A DNA stretch of 64,000 bases from Elizabethkingia occulta (GTDB taxonomy: Bacteria; Bacteroidota; Bacteroidia; Flavobacteriales; Weeksellaceae). Both the position numbers and the translations under genes were made by a program. The notes below the pieces were generated by a model. It did no database searches. It was not told where the DNA came from and was given only the letters and a program-made list of their open reading frames with translations. The stretch's first letter is position 1, and every line of letters begins with the position of its first letter. The stretch is from the NCBI RefSeq assembly GCF_002023715.1, contig NZ_MAHX01000002.1, positions 62,001-126,000 on the forward strand, given 5' to 3'. Positions 34,642 to 44,188 of this stretch are shown here, piece by piece.

Positions 34642-35178
34642 ATGCAAAATACAGCAATACAGTTTGATGAAATAATTTCCGGGTGCAGAGATTTATTTAG
34701 TAAAAAGATGCACGATTACGGAGCAGCGTGGAGAGTACTCCGTCCAAGCTCTATTACAGATCAGATTTATATAAAAGTAAACCGTATCCGTACCCTGCAG
34801 ATGACTACTGTAAAAATGGTGGATGAAGATGAAAAAGGAGAATTCATCGCTATTGTTAACTATTCTATTATAGGATTAATCCAGCTGGAAAAAGGACTTG
34901 CCGAATCATTGGACGATGATCAGGAACAGATTCTAAAGCTTTATGATCATTATGCCAACGAGGCTAAAGAGCTTATGCTGCGTAAAAATCATGATTACGG
35001 AGAAGCATGGCGCGAGATGCGTATTTCTTCAATTACCGATTTAATCTACCAAAAAGTACTGAGAACAAAACAGATTGAAGACAACAAAGGAAAGACCTTA
35101 GTTTCTGAAGGCTTAGATGCCAACTATTTTGATATGCTGAACTATGCTGTTTTCTGTCTGATTAAAATGACAGATTAA
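34642..35178 (+). CDS. DUF1599 protein with two tandem repeats
   Basis: The 178-residue cytoplasmic protein consists of two copies of one domain. Copy 1 has KKMHDYGAAWRVLRPSSITD and IYIKVNRIRTLQ; copy 2 has RKNHDYGEAWREMRISSITD and IYQKVLRTKQIE. The shared (H/N)DYG-x-AW ... SSITD ... K signature is that of DUF1599, also called nucleotide-modification-associated domain 1. Function is unproven. Its place beside folP and before the DoxX-like gene recurs in Bacteroidota, hinting at folate- or nucleotide-linked work. It starts the forward run of genes reaching prmA. Confidence 0.88.
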   Translation: MQNTAIQFDEIISGCRDLFSKKMHDYGAAWRVLRPSSITDQIYIKVNRIRTLQMTTVKMVDEDEKGEFIAIVNYSIIGLIQLEKGLAESLDDDQEQILKLYDHYANEAKELMLRKNHDYGEAWREMRISSITDLIYQKVLRTKQIEDNKGKTLVSEGLDANYFDMLNYAVFCLIKMTD

Positions 35179-35224
35179 TAGCAAAACGCAAAATTGATAT
35201 ACCAAACACCATATATTGTATAAG

Positions 35225-36310
35225 ATGAGAAGATTTATCAGAGTTTTTGTAGCAATTGTATTTATTATATCAGGCTTTGTAAAAGCAGTTGACCCCGTAG
35301 GATTTTCTTTCAAGCTGGAAGAGTATTTTTCGCCTTCGGTATTTAATATTCCTTTTTTGGAAAAGCTGGCATTACCAATTGCAATATTGGTGGTTACGGT
35401 AGAATTTTTATTAGGAGTTCTGCTCTTACTGAAAATAAGAATCAAACGCACATTGCGTTCACTTTTGGCAATCTGTATATTCTTCGCATTCCTTACGTTT
35501 TATTCTGCATATTTCAATGTGGTAACAGATTGTGGATGTTTTGGTGATGCATTGAAAATGACTCCGTGGACATCCTTTGCCAAAGATATGGTGTTGTTAG
35601 TACTTATTGCTATTCTGTTAGTAATGTATAAGCATGATGAAAGCAATAAAGTGCATTTCCTGAAAAGTGGTTTCCCAAGGATGACATTGTTTTTGCTAAG
35701 TTGCATTTTCCTTACCGTTATTGTACTGAAAGGGATCTTAGGAGAACCTTACATAGATTTCAGGGATTATAAAATAGATACAGATCTGAAAGCTGAAAAA
35801 GCAAAAATAGAAGCCAATCCTTCTGAATATGAAGTTTTCTATACCCTGAAGAATACTAAGACAGGGGAAGAGAAAACAATGTCACAGAACGATTACCTTT
35901 CTACCAATATCTGGAAAGATGAAACCTGGCAGATAGAGTCTGATAAGACTAAGGAGAAATTAAAAAAGCAAGGTTATGATTCTACAATTAAGAATTTCAA
36001 AATTACAGATGCGAACGGACAGGACGTTACAGATCAGATTCTTAATGAGCCAAGGATTGTAATGATCTTTACTTACAAGCCTGAGAAACTTTCTAAGGAA
36101 CTGATTAACAAAATTGAAAACGGCTTGTTAAGCAAAAAGTCAAAAGTATATGCGGTTTCTACACAGGAGAATACCTTTACTAAAGTACCACATGGTACAA
36201 TGGATGGTACAGCTATAAAAACCATAGCGAGAAGTAATCCATTTGTATTGATTCTTGAAAACGGAAAAATTGTTTTCAAACAAGAAGCGAAAGACTATTT
36301 TAATAATTAA
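35225..36310 (+). CDS. DoxX/MauE-like membrane protein (BT_3928 family)
   Basis: The 361-residue protein has an N-terminal four-helix membrane domain (FIRVFVAIVFIISGFVKAVD, PIAILVVTVEFLLGVLLLL) with the MauE/DoxX redox-type cysteine pair in VVTDCGCFGDALKM. The C-terminal 190 residues are soluble and resemble a thioredoxin fold without a CxxC (VMIFTYKPEKLSKELINKIE, NPFVLILENGKIVFK). This matches the family named after BT_3928 in Bacteroides. It may pass electrons to periplasmic disulfides; unproven. It starts 46 bases after DUF1599. The upstream TTG at 35216 is not preferred. Confidence 0.83.
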   Translation: MRRFIRVFVAIVFIISGFVKAVDPVGFSFKLEEYFSPSVFNIPFLEKLALPIAILVVTVEFLLGVLLLLKIRIKRTLRSLLAICIFFAFLTFYSAYFNVVTDCGCFGDALKMTPWTSFAKDMVLLVLIAILLVMYKHDESNKVHFLKSGFPRMTLFLLSCIFLTVIVLKGILGEPYIDFRDYKIDTDLKAEKAKIEANPSEYEVFYTLKNTKTGEEKTMSQNDYLSTNIWKDETWQIESDKTKEKLKKQGYDSTIKNFKITDANGQDVTDQILNEPRIVMIFTYKPEKLSKELINKIENGLLSKKSKVYAVSTQENTFTKVPHGTMDGTAIKTIARSNPFVLILENGKIVFKQEAKDYFNN

Positions 36311-36384
36311 GAAGACTGAATCAGTATAATTCGGAATCTTGATGGCTTTGATATTTTTACAGAGTAACTGATTTTAATTACAAC

Positions 36385-37854
36385 ATGAAAAAGAGATATT
36401 TACAAGTGATTATTGGTTTGACCTTTTTTTGTTTTGGTCAGGCACAACAGTATAAAAAGCCATTGGTTTCGGCTATCAAAGAATCAGATCTTAGAAAAGA
36501 TATGTTCGAGATTGCTGCGGATCAATTCCGTGGCAGGGAAGCAGGAACTTTGGATGAACTGAAGGTATCTATGTGGCTGGCGGATAAAGCCAGTGAGTCC
36601 GGAATGAAACCTGCAGGAGATAACGGAACTTTTTTTCAGTTTTTTGAAATGTACCGACATCAGGTATCTCCGCAAAGCAGCCTGAAAATTGGAGATCATG
36701 ATTTAAAATTGTGGAAAGACTTTTTAGTAACTGAGCCTGTAAATGCAAATATCAATGCCGATATGCTATATGCTGGAAATGCAGAACCTGAAGATCTACA
36801 GAAATTAAATATCAAAGGGAAGGTACTTATTGTTAACAGCTCAGCAAAAGGAATAAAACAAGATATGTTTCTTTTCCAGAGACGTTATCCCGGATTTGTA
36901 AAGGCAAAATACTATAATACAGCTTTTAAGCTTGGAGCAAAAGCCATTGTATTTATTACAGATGATATTGCTGAAAAAAGCTGGGCCGAAGTTTACCCGC
37001 AGATGACAAGGGGACTTTATGGTGTTGAAGGCTTAAGAGAAAAAGTAGAAAATAACATGCCTGTTTTGTGGATCAGAAAGTCTGATGCAGACCGGTTAAA
37101 GAATAACACCAAAGTTTCATTGAACCTGATGACTGAGACTTACAGATATCCTTCTGTAAATGTTATTGGTAAAATTGAGGGTACAGATCCGAAATTAAAA
37201 AATGAATATGTCCTGATTAGTGGTCACCAGGATCACGATGGAATAAGACATCCTGTGAAAAATGATACAATCTATAACGGAGCAGATGATAATGCCAGTA
37301 CTTGCGTAGCAATGTTGGCAATGGCAAGAGCTTATAAATTGCAACCTGGTAAGAGAAGTATTCTTTTTGTTTTTCATGGTGCTGAAGAAAGGGGATTGCT
37401 GGGCTCCAGATGGCATGCATCACATCCTGTAGTGCCACAAGAACAGATTGTAGCAGTCCTAAACGGGGATATGATTGGTAGGAACAATACCGATGAAGCT
37501 GCATTGCTGGGAGGAAATGCACCACATAAAAATTCGGAAGAACTTGTAAAGATGGCTGAGGACGCTAATAATGAAAGTACAAAATTCAAATATCTGAAAG
37601 ACTGGGATTCTCCTGAGCATGCAGAATATTTTTACTTCAGAAGCGACCATCTTCCATATGCAAGGATCGGAATTCCTGCAATATTCTATACAAGTGTTCT
37701 ACACAATCAGTATCATACACCTCAGGATGAATCCGAAAATATCAACTATAAGAAGTTGTATAAGATAACAGAATGGATGTACAGAACTTCATGGAAAGTA
37801 GCCAATGAGCCTCAACGTCCGGGACTGATTCCGAATTTTTCTTTGGAAAGATAG
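36385..37854 (+). CDS. Secreted M28-family zinc aminopeptidase
   Basis: The 489-residue enzyme begins with a signal peptide (MKKRYLQVIIGLTFFCFGQA then Q). A protease-associated domain lies between residues about 130 and 230. The di-zinc active site is complete: His/Asp in ISGHQDHDGIRH and NGADDNASTCVAML, the Glu pair in FHGAEERGLLGSRWH, the Asp of LNGDMIGRNN and the last His in VLHNQYHTPQDESEN. It removes N-terminal residues from peptides in the periplasm or outside. It sits between the DoxX-like gene and tpiA with two other protein-turnover-related genes. Confidence 0.93.
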   Translation: MKKRYLQVIIGLTFFCFGQAQQYKKPLVSAIKESDLRKDMFEIAADQFRGREAGTLDELKVSMWLADKASESGMKPAGDNGTFFQFFEMYRHQVSPQSSLKIGDHDLKLWKDFLVTEPVNANINADMLYAGNAEPEDLQKLNIKGKVLIVNSSAKGIKQDMFLFQRRYPGFVKAKYYNTAFKLGAKAIVFITDDIAEKSWAEVYPQMTRGLYGVEGLREKVENNMPVLWIRKSDADRLKNNTKVSLNLMTETYRYPSVNVIGKIEGTDPKLKNEYVLISGHQDHDGIRHPVKNDTIYNGADDNASTCVAMLAMARAYKLQPGKRSILFVFHGAEERGLLGSRWHASHPVVPQEQIVAVLNGDMIGRNNTDEAALLGGNAPHKNSEELVKMAEDANNESTKFKYLKDWDSPEHAEYFYFRSDHLPYARIGIPAIFYTSVLHNQYHTPQDESENINYKKLYKITEWMYRTSWKVANEPQRPGLIPNFSLER

Positions 37855-37899
37855 AATATGGAATTTTAATAACTAAATTTGAATAAGAAACATATATAA

Positions 37900-38253
37900 A
37901 TGACACATAAATCGAACAAATCAATCGCAGGATATCACCTGTTAATGATTTTATCTGCAGTAGATTATAAATTTCATCCCGGAGAAGAAAAAGTAATTAA
38001 GGAATATATAGAAGACGAGTTTCCATTTTTTGTAAGCCTTGATGCTGAAACAGAAATAATAGCTAATCTAAGCCCAAGTGAATGGGAAAAACATTTTGAA
38101 TTCCATGCACAGTGCTTTTATGATGATTCTACAGAAAAAGAAAGAAAAGATTTTCGCCAGTTTGCTAAAAAGCTAATTAAAGCAAACGACGAAGTGAGCG
38201 AAGAAGAACACCAGTTCTATTCCTTGATGAAATCTATCTGGAAGATGAAATAA
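37900..38253 (+). CDS. TerB-like protein
   Basis: The 117-residue all-helical cytoplasmic protein includes GYHLLMILSAVDYKFHPGEE near the start, and ANDEVSEEEHQFYSLMKSIW near the end; the paired A-x-D ... H/E-E segments match the TerB/DjlA-type metal-binding fold. TerB is linked to tellurite resistance and envelope stress. It begins 45 bases after the M28 gene and ends 35 bases before the S9 peptidase gene. Confidence 0.72.
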   Translation: MTHKSNKSIAGYHLLMILSAVDYKFHPGEEKVIKEYIEDEFPFFVSLDAETEIIANLSPSEWEKHFEFHAQCFYDDSTEKERKDFRQFAKKLIKANDEVSEEEHQFYSLMKSIWKMK

Positions 38254-38288
38254 TACCAGACAAAACACACAACACCAAAAGCGAATAT

Positions 38289-40415
38289 ATGAAAAATAAA
38301 TACTTAGGATTAATACTTATGAGTACGACTATACTTCAGGCTCAGCAATTTCCTGATATAAAAGCACCAGTTGCTGAAAAGCAGGAACATATACGGGAAA
38401 TTCATGGCGATAAAGTAAATGACCCTTATTACTGGATGATAGATTACTTCAAAAAAGGAGCTAACTCCGAAAAAGTTGTAGACTATCTGAAAGCTGAAAA
38501 TACTTACTGGACAACGATGATGAAGGATACGGAGCCTTTCAGGGAGAAACTTTTCCTGGAAATGAAGAACCGCATCAAGGAAAAAGATGAATCTGTTCCT
38601 GTTTTCAGAAATGGTTATTACTACTATACCCGTACAGACGCTGGTAAGCAATATTTTAAATACTGTCGGAAGAAAGGAGATCTTAAAGCTCCTGAAGAAG
38701 TACTTTTAGATGTAGATAAACTTGCTGAAGGACATCCATATTATTCTGCGGTAGGCTTTAGTATAAGTCCGGATAATAATAAAATGATCTACGGAGTAGA
38801 TGATGTATCCAGAAGACAGTACAAACTTTTCCTGAAAGATTTGTCTACAGGTAAAACCACTGATCTGGGTATTATAAATACAACAGGTGGCGCAACCTGG
38901 GCAAATGATAATAAGACTATTTTCTATACAGCAAAAAATCCGGAAACCCTTTTAACAGAGAAAATTTTCAGACATAGTTTGGGTACAGATCCTTCAAAGG
39001 ATGTATTGGTATACGAAGAGAAAGATAAAAGTAACTATATTGGTGTTGGGAAATCTAAGAATGAGAAATTCATTATGATTTCTTCAGGAGCAACAACCTC
39101 TTCCGAAATCAGGTATCTCGATGCAGATAACCCTGCAGGAACATTCAAGGTGTTCCAACCAAGAATAAAAGATGTAATATATGATGTTACACCTTTAGAA
39201 GACAGATTTCTGATTACAACCAACAAAGATGCTTTAAACTTTAAAGTTGTAGAAACTCCTTTGGACAAAACCGGAGTTGAGAACTGGAAAGACTTTATCC
39301 CGCACAGAAAAGATGTACTAATGGAAGGGATTACAGAATTTAAAAATTATCTGGTATTCAGTGAAAGACAGAACGGACTTTCGCAGCTGGTGATATATGA
39401 CAGAAAAACTGGTAAAAAAGAGTTTCTGAAATTTGATGAACCTGCATATACTGTTTATTCATCAGGAAACCCGGAATATAATACAGATAATTTCCGTTTC
39501 GGTTATACATCTATGATTACGCCGAGTTCTCAGTTTGAACAAAATCTGAAAACAGGAAACAGGATATTGCTGAAGCAACAGGAAGTTCTGGGTGGGTATG
39601 ATAAAAAGAATTACGAAACCGAAAGGCTTTTTGCTACTGCAAAGGACGGTACTAAAATTCCTATTTCCATTGTTTATAAAAAAGGATTTAAAAAAGATGG
39701 GCAAGCTCCGTTGCTGTTGTATGCTTATGGTTCTTACGGAAGTTCTATGGATGCTACATTCAGCAGTACAAGATTAAGCCTTCTGGACAGAGGATTTGCT
39801 TACGCTATAGCACATATCCGTGGTGGACAGGAAATGGGAAGACAGTGGTATGAAGATGGTAAAATGATGAAAAAGAAAAATACTTTTACTGACTTTATTG
39901 ATGCCGGAGAATACCTGGTAGACCAAAAATATACTTCTCCAAAGCATTTGTATGCCCAGGGCGGAAGCGCCGGCGGTCTTTTAATGGGAGCAGTCGTAAA
40001 TATGAAACCCGAACTGTGGAATGGTGTAATTTCACAGGTTCCGTTTGTAGATGTTGTTAATACAATGCTGGATGAAAGCATTCCGTTGACCACAAATGAA
40101 TATGACGAGTGGGGGAATCCTAATAATAAAGAAGCTTATTTCTATATGAAATCTTACTCTCCATACGAGAATGTAGAAAAGAAAAATTATCCTAATCTAT
40201 TGGTCACTACAGGCTTACATGACTCTCAGGTACAGTATTTTGAACCTGCGAAATGGGTAGCGAGATTGAGAGATATGAAAACGGATAAAAATGTACTGAT
40301 GCTGAAAACCGATATGGATTACGGTCATGGTGGAGCTTCAGGAAGATTCGACTATCTGAAAGATGTCGCTTTAGTATATGCTTTTATGTTCAAACTAGAA
40401 GGAATTAATAAATAA
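38289..40415 (+). CDS. Secreted S9-family prolyl oligopeptidase (oligopeptidase-B-like)
   Basis: The 708-residue protein has a signal peptide (MKNKYLGLILMSTTILQAQQ), a seven-bladed propeller over residues about 80-420 and a C-terminal alpha/beta hydrolase. The nucleophile is in YAQGGSAGGLLMGAVVNM, the Asp in LLVTTGLHDSQVQYFEPAKW, and the His in MDYGHGGASGRFDY. YAYGSYGSSMDATFSS and AHIRGGQEMGRQWYEDG are typical of oligopeptidase B. Cleavage after basic residues is likely given the PtrB-like signature. It lies 22 bases before tpiA. Confidence 0.93.
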   Translation: MKNKYLGLILMSTTILQAQQFPDIKAPVAEKQEHIREIHGDKVNDPYYWMIDYFKKGANSEKVVDYLKAENTYWTTMMKDTEPFREKLFLEMKNRIKEKDESVPVFRNGYYYYTRTDAGKQYFKYCRKKGDLKAPEEVLLDVDKLAEGHPYYSAVGFSISPDNNKMIYGVDDVSRRQYKLFLKDLSTGKTTDLGIINTTGGATWANDNKTIFYTAKNPETLLTEKIFRHSLGTDPSKDVLVYEEKDKSNYIGVGKSKNEKFIMISSGATTSSEIRYLDADNPAGTFKVFQPRIKDVIYDVTPLEDRFLITTNKDALNFKVVETPLDKTGVENWKDFIPHRKDVLMEGITEFKNYLVFSERQNGLSQLVIYDRKTGKKEFLKFDEPAYTVYSSGNPEYNTDNFRFGYTSMITPSSQFEQNLKTGNRILLKQQEVLGGYDKKNYETERLFATAKDGTKIPISIVYKKGFKKDGQAPLLLYAYGSYGSSMDATFSSTRLSLLDRGFAYAIAHIRGGQEMGRQWYEDGKMMKKKNTFTDFIDAGEYLVDQKYTSPKHLYAQGGSAGGLLMGAVVNMKPELWNGVISQVPFVDVVNTMLDESIPLTTNEYDEWGNPNNKEAYFYMKSYSPYENVEKKNYPNLLVTTGLHDSQVQYFEPAKWVARLRDMKTDKNVLMLKTDMDYGHGGASGRFDYLKDVALVYAFMFKLEGINK

Positions 40416-40437
40416 CTTAACAAAACTTATATAAACT

Positions 40438-41196
40438 ATGAGAAAGAAAATCGTTGCAGGAAACTGGAAAATGAATAAAAATTATACTGAAGCTCAGGAA
40501 TTAATGCATGAGTTAGACAGATATAAAAAGAACAATGCCATCAACTGTGAGGTATACATTGCGCCACCATCACTTTATATAACCACTGCTAAAAATATTT
40601 TCCTAAATGATAACGTAGGTGTTTTTGCTCAGGATATGTCGGAACACACCAGCGGAGCTTATACTGGTGAGATTTCAGCTGATATGCTGGCTTCTGTTAA
40701 TGCAACAGGTGCTATTATTGGTCACTCTGAGAGAAGACAATACCACGGAGAAACTGATAGCCACTGCAATAGAAAAGTGAAATTAGCTTTAGATAAAGGT
40801 CTCGTACCAATCTACTGTAACGGGGAAACTTTGGAGCAACGTAAATCGGGACAGCACTTTGAGGTTATTAAAAACCAGACTGAGGTTGCGCTTTTCACAC
40901 TTTCAGCAGAAGAGATTAAAAAAGTAGTAATCGCTTACGAGCCGGTTTGGGCTATCGGAACTGGTGAAACGGCTTCACCAGAGCAAGCCCAGGAAATTCA
41001 TGCACATATCCGTTCACTTATTGCTGCTAAATACGGACAGGAAGTTGCTGATGAAATTTCTATCCTTTATGGTGGAAGTGTAAAACCGGACAATGCAAAA
41101 GAAATATTCTCCAAACCAGACGTAGACGGTGGTCTTATTGGTGGAGCTGCATTGAAAATAGAAGATTTTACTGCAATTATTAAGGCTTTTGACTAA
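40438..41196 (+). CDS. tpiA: Triosephosphate isomerase
   Basis: TpiA interconverts dihydroxyacetone phosphate and glyceraldehyde 3-phosphate. The 252-residue barrel has the catalytic Lys in AGNWKMNKN, His in GAIIGHSERRQYHGE, Glu in VVIAYEPVWAIGTGETASP and the phosphate loop YGGSVKPDN. It is full length. It links gal and glucan catabolism to lower glycolysis and to gpsA at 44189. Confidence 0.98.
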   Translation: MRKKIVAGNWKMNKNYTEAQELMHELDRYKKNNAINCEVYIAPPSLYITTAKNIFLNDNVGVFAQDMSEHTSGAYTGEISADMLASVNATGAIIGHSERRQYHGETDSHCNRKVKLALDKGLVPIYCNGETLEQRKSGQHFEVIKNQTEVALFTLSAEEIKKVVIAYEPVWAIGTGETASPEQAQEIHAHIRSLIAAKYGQEVADEISILYGGSVKPDNAKEIFSKPDVDGGLIGGAALKIEDFTAIIKAFD

Positions 41197-41232
41197 ACTT
41201 AAGCTAACTTTGCCAATTGCAACATTTTATAA

Positions 41233-42060
41233 ATGACACAATACTTAGAATTCGATTTTAAAATAGAACCTGTAGAGCCTTGGAATGAAATTCTGATGGC
41301 TGAATTGATAGAGCAGGGATTTGACAGTTTTACTGAGAACCCGGATGGGATCTTAGCTTATATTCAGGCGGAATTACTTAATGAAGAAGAGCTTAAAAAT
41401 CAGTGGCTGCTGAATCATGATGATGTGAAAATTTCTTATACCTATAAAGAAATGCCTAACATCAACTGGAATGAAGAATGGGAGAAAAACTTCCAACCGA
41501 TTAATGTAGAAGATAAAGTTTTAATCCGTGCAGAATTCCATGAATCACAAGGATTTGAAGAAGAAATTATCATTCAGCCGAAAATGTCTTTCGGAACCGG
41601 GCACCATGCTACTACATATCTTATGATCCAGCAGATGATGGATATGGATTTCCAGGGAAAAAAAATACTGGATATGGGATGCGGAACCTCTGTTTTAGCT
41701 ATTTATGCTAAAAAGAAAGGTGCTTCAGATGTTTTAGGAATCGATATTGATGAATGGGCTGTGGAGAATTCCAGAGAAAATGCAGAACGTAATAATACAC
41801 CAATGCGTGTAGAATTGGGAACTGCTGATAACCTGGGACAGGAAAAATTCGAGATTATTTTAGCGAATATTAACCGTAATATTCTTATCTCCGATATTCC
41901 ACGATATGTTGAGGTATTGGAGCCGGGAGGTTCTTTATTGCTTTCAGGATTATGTTTCTTCGATGTAGACGATATTTTACAGGTCTGCAAAGAACAGAAT
42001 CTTCAGTTGCAGAAGAAGTTACAAAGAGAAGAATGGGTTTCATTACTTCTGACTAAATAA
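41233..42060 (+). CDS. prmA: Ribosomal protein L11 methyltransferase
   Basis: PrmA trimethylates L11. The 275-residue SAM-dependent enzyme has the substrate-binding N-terminal region (YLEFDFKIEPVEPWNEILMA), the catalytic-domain entry MSFGTGHHATTYLMIQQM, motif I KKILDMGCGTSVLAIYAKKK and motif IV EIILANINRNILISD. The order tpiA-prmA is common in Bacteroidota. A terminator follows within 10 bases. Confidence 0.94.
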   Translation: MTQYLEFDFKIEPVEPWNEILMAELIEQGFDSFTENPDGILAYIQAELLNEEELKNQWLLNHDDVKISYTYKEMPNINWNEEWEKNFQPINVEDKVLIRAEFHESQGFEEEIIIQPKMSFGTGHHATTYLMIQQMMDMDFQGKKILDMGCGTSVLAIYAKKKGASDVLGIDIDEWAVENSRENAERNNTPMRVELGTADNLGQEKFEIILANINRNILISDIPRYVEVLEPGGSLLLSGLCFFDVDDILQVCKEQNLQLQKKLQREEWVSLLLTK

Positions 42061-42065
42061 AAGTA

Positions 42066-42095
42066 AAGCCGAATCTAGTAAGATTCGGTTTTTTC
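42066..42095 (+). terminator. Terminator after prmA
   Basis: CCGAATCT (42069-42076) pairs with AGATTCGG (42081-42088) around AGTA and is followed by T6. The next gene's -7 box begins 2 bases later, so termination and initiation signals are packed within 40 bases. Confidence 0.85.
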
Positions 42096-42096
42096 T

Positions 42097-42104
42097 TATC
42101 TTTG
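42097..42104 (+). promoter_or_regulatory. -7 box of the SH3-domain gene
   Basis: TATCTTTG is 18 bases before the ATG at 42123 and contains the alternative TTG start, which can therefore be dismissed. Confidence 0.55.
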
Positions 42105-42122
42105 AGAGCATTAATGATGATT

Positions 42123-43067
42123 ATGAAAAGAAAAATATTTTATTTTTTAGCGCTCAATATTTCTTCCTTCTATTTTGCTCAGCAAACAGCTGCTGTCGAA
42201 GTTGCTGTAAAGGCACGGGATGTTGCGAGTAATGCGGCAGCTATTGCAGTACCTGTGGAAGAAGATTATGAAAATTATATATTTCACAAAGAAGTTGGAA
42301 GTACTGCTAAAATTTTTGTAGATAAAACCAATATCAGAGATCTTCCGGGTTTAACCGGAAATGTTGTGGATGCATTGCCACAAGGGACTTCTGTAAAAAT
42401 TATCCAGGAGACTAATATTATAAACAAAATACAGGAAAGAAGCGCCCAGTGGTATAAAATACAGTACAATGGGAAAGAAGGATATGTCTGGGGAGCGAAT
42501 CTAAGTGTAGCCAATAAGCTAGTGGATGGAAAAGAATTCCTTTTTGGAGTTAGCGGAACGCAGAAGGTTATAGATATAGAAGGCATCAGTAGCAATGCGT
42601 TAAAAGGCGAGGTAAGTGTGCTGGAAAATGGGAAACTTTTAGGTTCTGGAGTTTTCAATGCAGGTACCATGGAAAATATAGCAGGGGTTGAATTTAAAGT
42701 TGACAAAACTAAAAGGTTCAAGAATGTTGATTATATTATACAAGTATCTGTTTCTGGTGAAGCTTGTGGTATACCAACTTATGAGCAAACCTACTTTATG
42801 AAAAAGGAGGGGTTTTTAGTGGCATTACCATTGCTACAATCAGTATCAGATGCAGGAGAGTATTATCATATAGAAAAATATGACTTTCACATGAAAGTTA
42901 TGAATCAGTTTTTCATGACAACAGAAGAGGCAGAAAATGCTAATTCGGATAATAATGAGTATAAAATGGATGGATTTACGAAAACGGCTGTCTATGAATG
43001 GGACGGAGACAGAGTTATGGAAATGAGTTCTTCAGTTAAAAAATTTAAAGGAAAAAAACTGCAGTAA
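42123..43067 (+). CDS. Secreted SH3-domain protein
   Basis: The 314-residue product starts MKRKIFYFLALNISSFYFAQ, a signal peptide. Residues about 55-125 form a bacterial SH3 domain: KIFVDKTNIRDLPGLTGNVV, then DALPQGTSVKII, and QWYKIQYNGKEGYVWGANL, the usual peptidoglycan- or ligand-binding module. The remaining 190 residues are beta-rich with no family I recognise, including two cysteine-poor strands and a late EYYHIEKYDFHMKVM. It is monocistronic and converges on the M23 peptidase gene with a bidirectional terminator between them. Confidence 0.78.
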   Translation: MKRKIFYFLALNISSFYFAQQTAAVEVAVKARDVASNAAAIAVPVEEDYENYIFHKEVGSTAKIFVDKTNIRDLPGLTGNVVDALPQGTSVKIIQETNIINKIQERSAQWYKIQYNGKEGYVWGANLSVANKLVDGKEFLFGVSGTQKVIDIEGISSNALKGEVSVLENGKLLGSGVFNAGTMENIAGVEFKVDKTKRFKNVDYIIQVSVSGEACGIPTYEQTYFMKKEGFLVALPLLQSVSDAGEYYHIEKYDFHMKVMNQFFMTTEEAENANSDNNEYKMDGFTKTAVYEWDGDRVMEMSSSVKKFKGKKLQ

Positions 43068-43110
43068 GTATTTAGTATAACCGGACATCAATCTGGTGAA
43101 CGATATAAAA

Positions 43111-43140
43111 ATATAACCCTCACAGATGTGAGGGTTATAT
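43111..43140. terminator. Bidirectional terminator between SH3 and M23 genes
   Basis: ATATAACCCTCAC (43111-43123) pairs with GTGAGGGTTATAT (43128-43140) around AGAT; a T6 run follows on the plus strand and an A-rich run precedes it. Confidence 0.87.
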
Positions 43141-43153
43141 TTTTTTGCCCTGT

Positions 43154-43999
43154 TTATTTAATTCCCAGAAATAATCTTGGGTTAACCGGAGTATTATTCT
43201 TATGTACTTCGTAATGAAGATGAGGTCCTGTGGAACGTCCGGAATTTCCTGACTTTGCAATGACTTCGCCTACTTTTATTTGCTGATTGGGACTTACCAA
43301 TATACTTGATAAATGTCCATATAAGGTAGCTAATCCGTTTCCGTGAGATACGATAATACAGTTTCCGTAACCACCTTTCTGCCCTGCAAATATTACAGTT
43401 CCCTGTGCAGCACTTCTTACATCAGAACCAAAAGGAACGGCAATATCCAAACCTTTATGAAACTGCATAACTTCCGGATCCTGAGCCGGTTTTACTGTAG
43501 CTGTTGCAGTCCCTGCAGAATCCGTTTTAGGAAGGTTTACACCAGCCATCACAATTCTTTTGGGTGGAATAGGATTCTTTCTGACACCAAAGTTAGAAGA
43601 GATCTCTCCGCTGGTTGGAATTCCAAGGGGAATTTGCTGAAGCTTCGTTTGATAATCTACAAGAGCTTGTGTATATCGGTTAGCCTGCTGGCTTAGGTAA
43701 ATGCCGTTTGAAAGATTTTCAGCATCCAAAGATTCAATTTGTGGAGCTTCAATATTATTAGATGTTAAAAAGTTAGAAAGACTTTTTACAACTCTGTCCA
43801 GTTGGGTAAGATTGTTTTTTACTTCTGTATAATCCAGGCTGTCCTTTTTGTCTTTAATCTGTACCAGATTCACCTGATAAACTTTATCATCTTTTTTATT
43901 CATAAAGTAAATCATAATTACTGCCTGTACCAGAACAACCGCTAATAAACCATATATAGTATATCTAAGATTCCTACGGGACGAAAAAAAATGTTTCAT
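43154..43999 (-). CDS. M23-family murein endopeptidase with coiled-coil linker
   Basis: The 281-residue protein has an N-terminal membrane anchor (YTIYGLLAVVLVQAVIMIYF) and a helical linker over residues about 50-120 (SLDYTEVKNNLTQLDRVVKS). The C-terminal LytM domain has the zinc ligands in FHKGLDIAVPFGSDV (H, D) and GPHLHYEVHKNNTP (HLH), plus SHGNGLATLYGHL. It should cut peptide cross-links in the periplasm while anchored in the inner membrane. The -7 box is at 44021-44028. Confidence 0.92.
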   Translation of the reverse strand: MKHFFSSRRNLRYTIYGLLAVVLVQAVIMIYFMNKKDDKVYQVNLVQIKDKKDSLDYTEVKNNLTQLDRVVKSLSNFLTSNNIEAPQIESLDAENLSNGIYLSQQANRYTQALVDYQTKLQQIPLGIPTSGEISSNFGVRKNPIPPKRIVMAGVNLPKTDSAGTATATVKPAQDPEVMQFHKGLDIAVPFGSDVRSAAQGTVIFAGQKGGYGNCIIVSHGNGLATLYGHLSSILVSPNQQIKVGEVIAKSGNSGRSTGPHLHYEVHKNNTPVNPRLFLGIK

Positions 44000-44020
44000 A
44001 TCTCTGAAATGTTAGGGAGG

Positions 44021-44028
44021 CAAAAATA
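44021..44028 (-). promoter_or_regulatory. -7 box of the M23 peptidase gene
   Basis: The minus strand reads TATTTTTG, 21 bases before the ATG at 43999. Confidence 0.5.
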
Positions 44029-44161
44029 AATAAAATATTATAAAAAATTACCGGAGAAAAGTTATATTATGTTGTAAATCTGTTAATTAATGTTAAAAAT
44101 AATGACTCTTTTTCCTGGATAAATAAAGGCTAAAGTCTTGAATGGTTTGTCTGTTAAGTTG

Positions 44162-44169
44162 TATATTTG
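44162..44169 (+). promoter_or_regulatory. -7 box of gpsA
   Basis: TATATTTG is 19 bases before the ATG at 44189; a CTTG at 44137-44140 lies 21 bases upstream and could serve as a -33 element. Confidence 0.5.
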
Positions 44170-44188
44170 TGGAACCTAAATTCTAATA

